Below, one piece after another: positions 1 to 13,006 of a DNA stretch of 64,000 bases. This DNA comes from Callaeas wilsoni (lineage: Eukaryota; Chordata; Aves; Passeriformes; Callaeidae), in NCBI GenBank assembly GCA_013398955.1, contig VWPU01002890.1:62001-126000 (forward strand), read 5' to 3'. The notes beneath the pieces were generated by a model. The model was not told the DNA's origin. It saw only the letters and a program-made list of their open reading frames with translations, and searched no databases. Within the stretch, counting starts at the first letter, position 1. The number at the start of each line of letters is the position of its first letter. Both the position numbers and the translations under genes were made by a program.

Positions 1-783
1 ATTGCCTGGACCTACCTCTTTCTCTATTCTGTGGAACTAGAAAGCATTCTCCCTGGACAGAGGTAATTTATAAAACAATGCTTTCTGTCCCTTCCTACTT
101 TTCGTAAATCAAAAGAAATTTAAAATAAGAATGATAGGGTGGGAAAATGGATCTGAGTTAGAGCTTGAAGAATGTGTGTTTGCAGGAGTATGGTTATAGA
201 TATGTAATACATTGGCTAGAAATTTGGAAATATTGGTTGTAGCTGCAGAACAAAGCTGCATTGATCTAACAGTTATGTAGCTCTCCAGAATATTCTTGGA
301 GTTAAGAAGTTCACAGAGGTTTATTGTTTTTGTGTGATAAAAGCAATAGACTGAGCGTCCTTTACGACACCTTTTCCAACTTAGTGAATGAGTGTAATGC
401 AGAAGTACCAGTGAGTCCTGTCTGTATATTTTAAGGAGCTGCAATTCAAGCAGGTTCCTCCATACGAAATGAATATTTAATAATAAAAATATAGTTTTGT
501 TCAAAGTTCCAGCAAGAAAATGTCACATTCTTAGGAAGTTTTATCAATTGTTTGGATCAGGGAACAAACTGATTACTTAAGGGCTTTATTTTTATTTTCT
601 TTTAAACACATGTGTTGCTATTTATAAAAGAAAACATTAGAAGAAACAGCTGGTTTGATTTAAACAAAGAAAAGATGCTTTCTGTGTAGGTTTTCTCTTC
701 TTTATACTATGTGTATTTCCTTCAAGATCCTAAAATCATCATTGCTTACTTGTGCAAACTGGAGACAAGTTCCTAGGTTAATT
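1..783. other. Unique AT-rich DNA, no gene seen
   Basis: I see no gene or recognisable repeat here. A 131-codon open stretch on the minus strand (109-504) has low-complexity, leucine- and asparagine-rich composition, no family resemblance and no supporting splice sites, so I treat it as chance. Confidence 0.6.
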
Positions 784-1000
784 TACAGACTCACAGACTC
801 ATCAAGATTGGAAGAGATTTTCATGGTCATCTTGTCCAACAGTCAACCTAGTTCCAGCCTAATCACTCCTAAACCACATCCCCAAGTGCCACATCCAGAC
901 ACCTCTTGAACAGTTCCAGAGACAGTGACTCCACCATTTCCCTGTGCAACTTATTCCAGTGCCGGAACACTCCTACACTGAAGAAGAAGGAAGAGGGACT
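784..1000 (-). mobile_element. CR1 LINE fragment, 3' end, old
   Basis: The plus strand reads as the reverse complement of a CR1 3' end. It starts with degraded terminal repeats (cagactcacagactcat). A 'ttggaagagattttcatggt' core follows, then the block that encodes the end of the LINE ORF2 protein. On the minus strand, residues of the type [27 protein letters not shown] followed by a stop at about 869-871 match the known C-terminus of CR1 ORF2 (HWN-LPREVVE-PSLE-FK-RLD). The copy is 5'-truncated, as is usual for CR1, and is diverged. It cannot be active. Confidence 0.88.
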
Positions 1001-4000
1001 GACAACTCTTAAATAGTCATGGAGTGTATAATTTGTACTATAAGTGGGAATATACAAGGAGGTAGCAGATATTTGTATAATCCAGTGTTGGAAACTTTGC
1101 TCAGTCAAAAGGGGAATACATTTGCATACCCTTTAGAATTTAGAAATGTAGCAAACCACTAAAACATACATAAATTAAATGGATTCTTCATATTCATAGG
1201 CTCCCTGCACGATGTTGGATTGTTTAGTTTTCATGGTTTATTTTCCTACTTTAAATGATGCTATTAATCATACTTTCTCATTTTCTTCCACTGCCAGGAT
1301 TTGACAAGGATTTTCTTTCACCTTGAAAAAGTGCCTGTTTTGAGGTGTTTCTTCTGAGCACTCCTGTACACTCAGCACACCCTGCTGAGTGAAGGCAGCT
1401 TGTCTTCTGCACCGCACTTCTGAAAGATGGTTTCGGAGCTGCGGGTTTGATCTCTCTCTTGGTAGTGAAAGATCATAAACAAATATGTCTTTCAAATTGT
1501 TTTTCCACTTGAAGCCTTTATGATTCCATCGAAGAGGAAACTGAGCTAACTCAATAAGCAATGGACCGTAAGGCAGTAAACTGATACATTGTTAATTTTT
1601 ATTGCTGAAGTTTCTTCCTCCGACTCTAGTTCAAAACGCTATTCATATTTTATTATTATGATGATGATTTTTTTATGCTTGCAACGGCAAATCCTTCTGA
1701 TATTCTACTTAATATTTTTTATTGAGATGTGTTGGCCATAGCAACCAACAAGGCAGGGAGTGTAGTCATGTCTTTATCTGAATGAATGGAGACCAAACAA
1801 GTTACAAATGGAGCTGCAAGTCATAGGCCAGGGCTAACAGAGCACCCAGCTGGCTGCTATAGGCACCTGCTCTAGAAAAGCCTTGGAAGAACAGATTTAG
1901 ATGCCTGATGAAGAAGGATGCAAGTGTATGAAAGCAGTAAGAATTTTTTTTGTGCTAGGTGCTCGATAGCCAGCTAAGCAAACATGTAAGCTTTGTCAAT
2001 CTCTTGTGTACCGTAGCCTTTCAGTGTGTCGTAATCGTGGACTGAGAGCCCACTGAGGGGGCCTTAGAGACTGAGCTCTGGAGGCAAAGCTTATCATTAG
2101 GTGGCAGAGGTGGCTGCTCTGGTTCAAGCTGTAGGGATAATTTCTCTGCTAATTGTCATGTTTGTTTTCCCTCCAAGCCCTAATTTCTCATGTTTTTTGA
2201 TTACCTAGCTGAACAAGACCTCAGTCTTGACTAGGTTCTGCCATGATCCATCTGGCCATTATAAAATCCTGTTTAAAGATTATCAAGGTACTGATTTTGC
2301 AGACTCCGTTCACAATGTGGTTTGTTAAATAGCTGTGAATACAAAAACACAATCTGCTTCACCAGATTGCATTTTTGGTCTTTCAGGTCTGTTATTCTAC
2401 TTCCAGCAGTCACTTCATCTAATGCTTCAGCAGAAGGGAGAGGATAGACATAACAGATCTTGCTAACAGTATAAAGGTTTCTATAAGGGGAAAATTCTCG
2501 TTTTTTAATCCTATGTCATCAGCTCCTGCCCACTATACTCATTTGTCCTATCAGAAAAACTTTTTTATACCTGAAAATAATTTCCTTTCAAAGTCCAACA
2601 CAAGACACTGTAATCCTTGGAGAAAAAAAATTCACTGACCATCAGAAAAGTGCCTGGAGAAATCTTTTCTCTTTTCCTTCAAAACTACTTATATGCAGTG
2701 TTCTGCTCCCTATAGATAACGTGTACTTGAGGTTAACACAGATATTGCGGAAATCTAACCATCCTTTGAGGGTACCGTTGTAAATCAGAGAGAACTCAGT
2801 TTATCCCTAAGATTAGCTCAGATTGATTTAGTCCATTTTACTCTGATATGGTCCCTGACTTACAGACTTTGTTGTAAATTGGATAATATTCCTCAATGAA
2901 ATTAGTGCATGAAGTAAAAATAGGCACATCTATGCTGCATTTTCTTGTGACGGTGGAAGATTATTTTCAAACATGTTCATCCACGTAGTCAACATTACAA
3001 TTTTTTAGGATTTGCAGTCCGTAAACTTCCTATTTGGCCCACCACCAGTGACAGATCTAATGAGAGATAAACAGAAATTTAATGTTTGAGTGCTACAATG
3101 GTCATTGTAGTCTCACAGCTAGACCTTTAAAAGCCTTGGTCAGTCATTGCCTGGCACTCAGAGCATTTATGGTCTCTGTCCGCATTCCTGCCAGCACTGT
3201 TCCCTGGCAACCTAAATCACAAGTTTGTACCCTGGTGGCTCTATATTGGAGTTCACTCACTGTGTATCTGCTTTCCTGTCTTGTTGGTGTGATAATATGA
3301 TAGTTTGCAGTGTGGCTTTTCAGCCTAAAGAAGGAGGAAGTGGAGTTTTCCTTCCCTTACCGCAAAGCCTTACACTTTGAGAAGCTGCATGGGATGCATT
3401 ACACAGATAAAATACTATCTGATCTGTGGAGACTTGGATCTTCCAACAGCTGGGATCCTCTGTTACATCCCTGGATGAAAATATCTGTAAATTGTGGGCA
3501 TCAGCCTATAAGCTTTTTTCTCCCCATCTTGTAGGCTTGTGTGTTGAACAGGCTGCTCAGGTGCCCTGCATGGGTCTGTAACATGTCAAAGCAACCCAGC
3601 TGAGAATATTACAAAACTGAGTTTGAGCCATTCAGATTCCTATGTGTGTCTTGTCTTAAGAAGGAAACTTTTAGTGAGGTCACAAAAATTTACACTGAGT
3701 GCACCTCACCTGACTTTTAAAGGGTTTACTTAGGTCATAAGACAGAGGTAGGGTAGTATTGGGCCTCAAGACAGTCATTCACCCTTGCTTACTTGTACAT
3801 CTGAGACTGAAAGACAACACAGTTGAAGTTCTGTTTTTAGTGCGACTCAGATTTCCTTTTGGTCCCTGCTTTTGATGCCAAATTGATTTTTTGCCTTTTT
3901 TTCTTTTTTATATCCTCTGCATTTTTTACACATATATTTGTAACTCTGTTATTGTATTCTGGCTAGCTCCAGTACTTCTACTTACCCTACCCAATAGGAA

Positions 4001-4009
4001 GAAAGATAA
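1001..4009. other. Unique AT-rich DNA, no confirmed gene
   Basis: Apart from the open minus-strand stretch at 1274-1580, listed separately, I see nothing identifiable here. There are short open frames near 3.1-3.5 kb on the plus strand (3082-3300 and 3310-3534). They have no domain-like composition and no conserved motif. Confidence 0.55.
1274..1580 (-). other. Open stretch resembling a possible exon, unidentified
   Basis: On the minus strand this is open for about 102 codons in DNA that is otherwise full of stops. Its composition is protein-like: charged, mixed, with Arg, Gln, Glu and Cys, unlike its AT-rich surroundings. It is bounded by an AG (plus 1581-1582) and by AAA|GTATGA (plus 1272-1273), so it could be read as an internal exon entering in phase 2 and leaving in phase 0. 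Against this, the tract before the AG is poor in pyrimidines and I recognise no family in the translation. It could equally be a pseudogene piece or chance. I assign no function. Confidence 0.12.
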
Positions 4010-4387
4010 AACACATTCCAAAAAGTTCCAAGCTGAGGGTCCGAGGCTCCTATCCTAGCTTGATTTTTCCTGGCAACCAAGGTTGAGACCAGCTCTTTGA
4101 GACATATTCTTATAAACAAAGCTTAGTTTGCATCCGATGGGGGAAGATTTAGAAGGGGCTCGAACCGGGGGTAATTACCTCACCAGTTATAATTCTAATT
4201 GGTTATTCTGGTCAAATATACTAATTTGCAAAACCTGTAAAATTTGTATACGCGTTATGCTGTGTGCGCATCTTCAGAGTTTTCCACCTGGCAAATTGTG
4301 CCCCTAAGGATCCTTATAAAGGTAACCCCTTTTTATCACTCTGACTGTGTCTGGCTCATAATGTTAGGGCCAGTGAAAAAGGCGTCA
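4010..4387 (+). mobile_element. Diverged LTR of an endogenous retrovirus, probably solo
   Basis: The block has the layout of an avian retroviral LTR. There is a U3-like part with retained CpGs (tacgcgttatg, tgtgcgcatc) and a TATA box (ttataaa, 4314-4320). A CT-rich initiator-like stretch follows, then a U5-like part ending near gcgtca at about 4387. I recall closely similar LTR text from bird genomes, with the same 'ttatgctgtgtgcgcatctt' and 'taaaggtaacccctttt' words. I cannot fix either boundary: no clear TG start and no target duplication are visible, and the element may run on to about 4440. No internal gag, pol or env sequence adjoins it. Confidence 0.6.
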
Positions 4388-7300
4388 CTTCATTTAGACC
4401 AGCAAATGTGTGATCGGTAACAGCACGGACATAACACCTCAGTTGCAAGGTAAGTAACTTCTGTTCACTGAATTCAGCATAGTGTTTTGCCAAAATCCTG
4501 ATGGAAAGTTTCTAAGGCTGGGTTGATTTTTTTCAGAGCCAACACTGGGATTTTAATGTTCTAATATTTTCCTCACTGTATAGTTTTACAAACACTGGAA
4601 AAGATTGATACAAACAAAATTATTAAAGCTGCAGTTCAAATGAGAAAACTGCAAAGTTTTTTCTACAGTGTTTATAATTTCACTTTTATTTACCAGGTGT
4701 ACAGATGCAGTGAAATTATTGCTTAAAATTTAAAATGTACTTCTCATACTTTATGACAGTTTACTGAACTCGAGTATTCTTAAGAATGCTTCTTCGAAAA
4801 GTATTTAAAATTCCATTTAACAAATTTAATAGATACCAGCGTTCTGCTAAAATAGCTGTTTTTTATAACAGCATACATGGGCTGGTTTGCTCTCCCAGTC
4901 AGTTTATGATTAGAAGTGTGCAAAGAGCAAGCATTAGTGTCAGCTTAAATGCTCTTGGCAGTGAGAATCTAGATATTTTAATTCTATTATGATGATAAAG
5001 CTGTGAAAATATAAAAATTACAGTGAACTATCAAATCAAGAACTATTGAAAGAACACCATAAAAGCTGGAATTCAGGTGAAACAGTGTTCATAGTTACCA
5101 GATGTTTCTATTCACTACTGATGCTCACAGAAGGGAGTCTACTTGTAAAAGATGGAGGATGTCAGCTTAATTTGTGTAGCTGTGAGGAAGAAAGGCTCAC
5201 CCATACCAATTTTGTTCTGATGACCTTAAAAAGAGATGCTTCAGTATTCCATTACCATTTATTTCTCTGAACCTAAATGCAAGTTTTAAGTTTTTCTAAC
5301 GTATTTTAAAATGATAAATATGAATGAAGACAGTGCAATAAAAAAGATAAATAAAATCAGGACCTATTTTTCATCTGACAGGATGAGCTGAATAGCTCCT
5401 TGTCTTCAGTACTTGACTAGCTGGAACCATTGTTCAGCTTTTGTGCAGAAGGAGATTATGTAATTCAAAAGCTTTACTTTCAAGACATAGTGAAAATTGA
5501 CTTCAGAAGAAGGGAAAACATCATAAAACCACATCAATAAATCTACACATACATGCTGAACCTGGCTATCTGTCAATTTACATGGAATTCAGACTATTCT
5601 CTCTCCCACAGAGAGGTAGATTTTGTCTATGTCCATTTCCAAAGACAAAGAAATAGAATAATTATCTGTCAAGGGATAACTGTCTTTATAAAATATTCTA
5701 TTTCAATATTTTAAAGATCTCTGCAAGACTGAATCCAATGTTTTTTGGTGATCCTTCCACTGTGGTGCAGTTTTCTGTCTCTTCCCATGTTTCTTTGCTG
5801 CCCACGTGACTTGGGAAGAAGAGAGGGGCTGCCAAAATGACCCATACTCTTTGCTCCAGTGTTACACTGCAGCAAAAGGGGTGTTGTCCTCCTGTGATGC
5901 CCTTGGGTGTTGTTCAGTAAATGAGGGAGTTGCTCAGATTTTATGAAGTAATGCTTCAGCAGCTGAGACTTTGAAAGAGTAGCTGAAGTTCAGATAATAC
6001 CATCTATATACCTTGCCATCAAAGCAGGTAAGAGCACACATCCTTAGAAAAGGAAGCTGGTGTTTGTTTTCAGTAAGTGTGTGCTGTTCAACTAAAAAAC
6101 AAAGCATCCAATTTTCTCAAAGGTTCAAAAAGTTCAAACCACAAAATGCTTTTGTCCTTGAACATAAAGGTACTTAATAATTTCAGGGTACTCTCAGCAC
6201 TCAGGTAAAAGAACATTTTGAGAACATACAAACAAAACAAGTGTGGTAATGTTAGGTGGTGTAAAATGAGTTATTTTGTGTCTCTAGCGTTATAAACATT
6301 AATGGCTTAATATATATTCTATCTCCAGACAGTTAAATTAATCCTCTCAGCAGAAGCAATATAAATTTAGACCACATTTTCCAGATGATTTTGCTTACTT
6401 CTGATCTCCTTTAGTACATAATGTGCTGTAGCTCTAAGAAAATGAATGCTTACAAGTGTAGATATTTATATGAGTCAGCAAAGCTGGCATAAAGTTGATG
6501 ACACCTTGTATGCCCAAAGGAGCTGACATTCACTGCTTAATGAAAAAAATAAAAATCTGATCTTCAGGCTGATTATAATGCTATAGATTGATGTGCCAAT
6601 GAGCATATTTGAAAACATTATCTTGTTCTTGCATAGCAATTTATGTAACTCAGATTGCAATAAAGAACAAATATGAACATTACCATTGAAAACACAAGTC
6701 AAGAATAACCCAACTGAAGTCAAAATACTCCTGTTCCAGCTAGTATTAGCTGATCTGCTTTAATCTTTGCTAGGTCTCTTAGGCAGCAGTGTCCTCATGC
6801 TGAACTTGGTCTTCAGTTGGATGCTGGTTGCAATTTCTAGAATGAATCTGCAAGGAATGCTCCCATTGTCTCCATCATTTTATTTCATCTTGAAAATTTC
6901 CAGTTATTATATAGCAACCACAGTCTGTGACTTCATACCATGCCTGTGTATTGCACCTCTCTGCATTATTTTGCTTTTTTTCATCTGAGAATTAACAGAA
7001 CCCAAAGGAGAAATTAAGGCATAGTAATGAACAAGGTAAAAAAATCTCCTCATTGCAGAGGTATATTGTTAGATGTATTCCTTCCATGGTTGTCAGTGGG
7101 ATTTCAGCATTTTACTTGTGGTGCAGGTATTGAGACATGAAAGTTTTAAATTAAAGGTATTTATCAAATCAAGCCATTATTTTAGCAGTGAGCGTAATTA
7201 AGGAATAGCTCTGGAAACTGCTGTGTTCTGAGTAACTGTCTCAGCATGGTAAAGAGTAAAGATGAATCCTAAATGTTTCGAAGGCAAAAGCAGCAGTAAT

Positions 7301-8639
7301 CAGCAAGTATGATGGGAGGAATGAGAAACTATCCATAGATGCAGGGATAGGGAGATGGATGATATCTAAGCAAAACCACAGAGCACTGTGTATTGGGGCG
7401 ACCAATTTTTCGTATAATGTTAGCAACGAACATTTGTTCTCTTTTTATTCAGTAGATTTTTGCAGGGTAAAAGTCATACTTAGTAATGTCATATTTAGTA
7501 AAACAAGCCAAGAAATTCCATCAAGTTAGAAAATGCACGTGATTGCTTTTAGCAGATGTATTTCATCTAGAAACATTTGGATTAACAAATGTTTTTATAT
7601 ATTACGGAAATTGCATTTTTAAATCCGAAGCAGACAATCTCCTTTTGGTTTGCCTCAATATTCGAACAGTCCTCTAATGGTTTACTGAAACTCGTACAGA
7701 GTCTCTTACTCAGTTGCTTTTTGGGGAGGGACTAGGTCAGTTTTCACACTGGATTGTGAGCAGACAGTGAAGATGAGGGCTGTGCTCCCACACAGCTGAG
7801 GCTGTCCTACCAAGCAGCTTGGGCGACAAAGAATTTTGGAGATTTCCTGAGACATTGTAAAAAAATAGTGGAACTGTGAACTCTCTTATAACTGAAAGTG
7901 TTTATTTGGCTAAATAATATAAGGAAGTTCAGTTTGGCTTGATTGAAAACCATTGTATTCAGCTTTCCAAGGGAAAAAATTCTGATTTTGGGCAAAAAAT
8001 TAATCCTCAAGTAGTATGCTATGAGGTTTCTGGCTTTTAAAAAATAAACTTTGTTTCAGAGCTGCTGTTTTCCTACTATCAACAGCTCAAAATGCAACAT
8101 TTATTGAAAATGCAAGAAAGTTCATAAGCAAAGGCATAATCTTAGCTGGACTTGATAATTTCCTCTAGCTGTGATAGTCTATGGACAAAAGCCAGAGCTA
8201 GAATGTAGATAGAGGTAATTTAGTTTATTACTCACTCATGTAGCTAGTCAGCTTTAAAAGGCTTTGGGCACACCAATGCTTTCTCAGATCTTCAAAGTAA
8301 AGCAGAGAGAGGATGCAAGAGTATTGGAGTTTTGGCATAAAAGCAGATGTTGACAACAATGAAGTTGATGATGGACTATTTTAAACGGCAAAAGCAGTTA
8401 AATTTCAAACCTTGTCAAAGTGCAGGTGGAAGGTTGCTCCTGCTGCTTTTGTGCATGAGTAGCAGACAGTGGCTTTTGTCCTCACTTTTTCTGCAAAGAC
8501 CAGTGAGCTTTCGTATTCTCAGCCTCATTGTGTGTTGCTAAATAAAAGAGAGATGGGATGTTACTTCAAGCAATTGTGTGCCTACCATTCAGACTGGTTA
8601 TGCCTCATGCATGCACCCCTAAAAGTTTTGTTCTGTGAC

Positions 8640-8960
8640 GGCTGTCCCTTTCTTTTGAAAGATGTTTTTTGGGAATGGCTCAGAAGACACCACGCCCATC
8701 ATCAGTGTAGGGCTTGGCTGCCACCACATACACCTCCATGGTTCCCTCAGCACCTTTGCCTCCCCAAAGTGCACAGGTGTGTTCACAGCACACTGCCAGA
8801 CACCTGGCGTTCCATCCTGCAAGCACCTCTGTGACAGGCTGCAGCACAGCCTTGATTTCGGACACTTTGGAATGAGAAAGGCTCCCCTGCCCTCACATTA
8901 GGTGCATCTTTGGGCCATAAGGATGCTAAATAGGGTTGTCACCCTATGATGTGAACCCAG
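8640..8960. other. GC-rich pocket with overlapping open frames
   Basis: Base composition changes abruptly from AT-rich to roughly balanced or GC-rich. Several overlapping frames stay open on both strands (plus 8469-8834 and 8662-8901; minus 8619-8822 and 8680-8865). GC-rich DNA has fewer stop codons by chance, so the overlap itself is not evidence of coding. On the minus strand the words EIKAVLQPVTEVLAG and MEVYVVAAKPYTDDG look protein-like, but I cannot place them in a family. A decayed processed pseudogene or an old GC-rich repeat is possible. Confidence 0.3.
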
Positions 8961-11900
8961 GTGTATCCACAGAGAGTGGCAGGAATAGCAAACATGCTGT
9001 AAATTAGTGTCCTTTGTGATGCACGATGACTTTCTATGTAGGAAAACCATTTATATAGCAGCATTCAAAGTTGTGGCTATAAATGACCACTAAACCTTTC
9101 CAACATACTTATCTTTAGAAACAAATACATTTACTTGAGTGAATAATCTTTAGTCTCTCTGTTGTTTAAGAACGTTTGCTTAAATAATCTTTTTCAGTGT
9201 TCTTTGTTCCATACCAAGTAAAAGTAATCTTTTACTTACATTCTCTTTGCTTGAAAGAGAAGAAAATCTGGAAGAAATACTTTTACAATCAAGTTTTGAA
9301 GAATAGCCTTCTAGAAAATAATGATTTTTTTTCTCAGTTATTCTCCTCAAATATGACAACAGATAACCTTATCTTTCAGATTTTAAATGTGAATATATAT
9401 GCCAGGTCTTTACCATTTAACAAGCTCTAAAAAATCTGCTATTTAAGTTGGGTAGCTTCCAAAACATACATAGATACAAGCTTGTAAATCTGAAAGATCA
9501 CAATAAATATCATCAACAAAACCCAATCTACTTAGCTTTAGTTTAAACCTCATCTAAAATGCAAATGGTGTTTATCTCCTTCAAGGGCTGGAGAAACTAG
9601 CTTTTTCCAGTCAGATGCACAGCTTTGAAAGACATACAGTACATGGCTAGTCTGTCAAAGGTATAGAGAATTTAAAGTAGTTTGGCATTATCATAACTGT
9701 ATTAAGCTGTGTTTGGTTTTATCATGTCGTGTTCTTTGACATTCTGCTTGGCGTGTGCATGCTGCCTGTCAATCAGAGAGTCAGCATGTCATGAGGGAAC
9801 TTCACTTCAGGAATGGTGCTGCTTGGAGAATTCAGATGAGCCTAAGGAAAAGAAGCAAGGAATATTTGCCAGCTGTGAGGAGAATTTTTGATGTGAATCT
9901 CAATCTCATTAGGTGTATCATTAAAATCATGAATAGTGATGGCATGGCAGAGAAAAAGGCTCTGATGTACTACAAAACACTTTTCACTGTAAGTGTTTTC
10001 TTTTTTAAAAATGCCCTGCAGTTTTTCACTGGTGAGAAGCTTAGTGAAATGAGTGAGCAGCTAAGCATAACAATATATTTCTGAAGTAAAATAGGTAGTT
10101 CCTGAATCATTTAAAGGATGTATGTATAACTATGTTATATATGCTGAACATGGGGAAAACCACAACAGGATGAATTCAGCTAAACTTCCCTTTGTGGACA
10201 ACTTGTGACAAATTTGTCCTGTGCTGTGACTTGGCTGTGCATCTGCAACAGCCTAATGGTTCCAGAACTTGCTTGCTATCGCATTTTGCTGAACATTTTG
10301 TCAAAATGTGTGCCTGTCTGCCTTCTTGCCTGTTTGAAATTCTCTCTGCCTTGTTGATGCTGCTATCACTGTATCCATACGAGTAAATCAAGTGGTGGCA
10401 GGGAATGTTCCTGGGGCCTGGAAGCTGACCAGCTACACTGGTGACATGTCATGGTGGTCCATGGGGTGGTTTTGCCCTTGCCAGCTGTCTCTCAGCCCAT
10501 ACTGGGGTCTTATTCAGGTATTAGTAAAAAGGAGGGACCAGTCCTAACAAGCAATCTCAATACAGCTATCCAGTTTGGGAGGCAAGAGGAATTCAGTCCA
10601 TGGCATTCAGTTTCAGTGTCATAGAATACTGCCATATTTAATTTACTTTTCTGTAGATAGCAAGTTTTTCTATACCTACTGCTAAGCTGCTGCTCCTTCA
10701 ATTTCTTCTCCTCAGCTTTGGAGATCAGTGTGACTCTTTTTAACATTCAGAGGAACAGAGAAGAGAAATACAAGATATAGGCCACATTTGATAGTTATCT
10801 ATAGTGCAAGTGATGGTAGTTTCTGCTGCACAGTTTCTCTTGCAATCTGGAAGATAAGAAGCACTTAAAATGTACTCAGGATTGGAGTGGACCTTTGGCT
10901 CAGTCCTTCCTCTAACTTCACAGTGATCACAGCAGTAGGGACATTGCTCTGTCCTGGTATAAATGGTTACTGTAAGTTACTTCTTCTCCAGGGCTGAGAG
11001 AGAAAAGGGAGTGTGACTCTAAAATATATACAGAGATGTTTTCAAGGTTAATGCTAGAATTAAGTCCAAATTCTGACACATTTTATCCAGTAATAGAAAA
11101 AATATGATTTCTCTCCAAAATGATACTAAAGCTGTGTGGCAAATTCCTTGATGGAAAATTATTTGTGGAAAAAAAAATGTCTGGCAAGTTAAAAAGCTCT
11201 GTGGAAGACAGTAGAATACCAGATTTTTGGCTTGGAAAAATTCTAACAGACAAATATACACGCAGTGTTGTAATTTTCTCTCTTCACTCTTTATGGAATT
11301 AATGTTTTGATTTACTTTTTAAAATTTTGGTGTGACTTTTATTGCAACTTCTTTTGATGTTTTGTTATTACGCACTGAAATGTGGTAATTTAAACCAGAG
11401 AGACTGAAGTATCTAAATCCCCCAAAACATCTTCAGGATGGCATTATCAAACTCCAAAGAAACACTGAAAGAAACATTTGTCTCCTAGATGCTGCAAGTT
11501 CTTTCATTTCTCTCATCTTACAGAGATTAGGAAAAGTGAAGCTTTGCTGTTGAAAAACACTATTCCTGTTTTTTCTGTCTCAGGACTGAAGGAATACTGC
11601 AAAGACTATCCCTGTTCCATTTGGAATCCAGATGCAAATAGACAGGTTTGAAGTGCCAGCTTGGAGTAGACTCAGCTCCTTTCTTTTAAAGACTGGTTGG
11701 ATGATATATCTGGGTCTGGGAACTTTCAGGAAAAGGAAGAGATTTTATTGATAGTGAGAAACTACTGGACACAGAAGAGTTACATCAGGAAAGTGAAAGC
11801 AGAACTGAGCTCAAGAATGATTCATTTTAATCAGACTGGTGTTGCTTGAACAAAGCACACCAAGTCTTTTCTGGTTTTGTGATATTTAATTAAATTTAGA

Positions 11901-12953
11901 AGGTTAGATAGAAAAGGTATGTTTCCCAATTAACCTTAACCTCATTAAAATTTCATTCTGAGTTTTAAACAGTTCTCTAGAGTACATGCTACTAAGAACT
12001 ATCTGCTCATTTCATTTCCTGGTATAGTTGTTACTTATCAGAATTTAAATCAGAGTATCTTTATTTTAAATTCTTCCTTTGGGAATTCATACTGTTCTAC
12101 ATATATCACCAGTGATAGGTGTCAATATTGTATATTTTACATCTGCATTATAATTATCTGATTGAGTGTGATTTTTGCTGGATGTGAGGAAGACTTTCCT
12201 TTGTATCTTAACAGAAGTTGCAGCTGGGCATAATATGATTTATAAAGAGCTAACATTTCAGAAAAGAAGGCTTTTGAAGAACACAGCCACAAAGATAAAA
12301 CACTGGCACTGCTTTTCTTCTGCCTGGGAGAAATCTGGCCCAGAACTCTGTATTTACCTCTGAGTTCTTGGGTATGGTTTTCTCCAATATCTTTTGGGTT
12401 GAAGATGCTAAAATTGAAGAGAGAATAGGAGCAGGTTTTATTGTAGTTTGAAACTTTTATGGTTTGTGGAGCTTTTTCCAGTAGGTGGAATTAGTTTTTT
12501 AAGCTATTGGCAGAAGTAATCATGAGAAAAGCAGATGTCATTTAAGGCAGAATGAGAGTTACATGTTGCCAACATGATTATGAACTTTGAGCAACTGTTG
12601 TTTCCCAAACTGCAGTAAATCTGACCAGAATTATGTGCGCTATGGTAACAAAGAAAGAGAAGAACTCAGAACAAGATACTGAAGAGCTGTTAGTGAAGGA
12701 CAGAGGCCTATTGAATCTACAGGTCTGGAGGTGGTGCAACACATGAAATGCAAGATGATGCTTCAGGCCAATGTCATAAGACCAATGTGGTTGGTCTTTG
12801 CAAAATGATGGTGTATTACCTTCTAAAATAACTTTGTTCATTCAAATTTTGTTTTGTTTTAGACCAAAATCTTTTGAAGACAGATTTGGAAGCTTACTAT
12901 CTTCTTCTTATGTAGAACCAAATCTATGCTATAATATTATTCTGAGTATTATG

Positions 12954-13006
12954 CTGGAACAAGGAGTAACCATTCACAAGGTTACTGGAACGAGGAGTAA
13001 CATTCA
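12954..13006. repeat. Short imperfect direct repeat, 31-bp period
   Basis: The word ctggaacaaggagtaac followed by cattca occurs at 12954 and again at 12985 as ctggaacgaggagtaac, with one substitution and a one-base length difference in the tail. It is a small local duplication with no evident function. Confidence 0.6.

Noticed and set aside
4155..4166. ggggctcgaacc, resembling the complement of a tRNA T-arm or a retroviral primer-binding site
   Set aside because: No cloverleaf can be completed on either strand, and the spacing from any TGG is wrong for a primer-binding site. It lies inside the LTR-like block.
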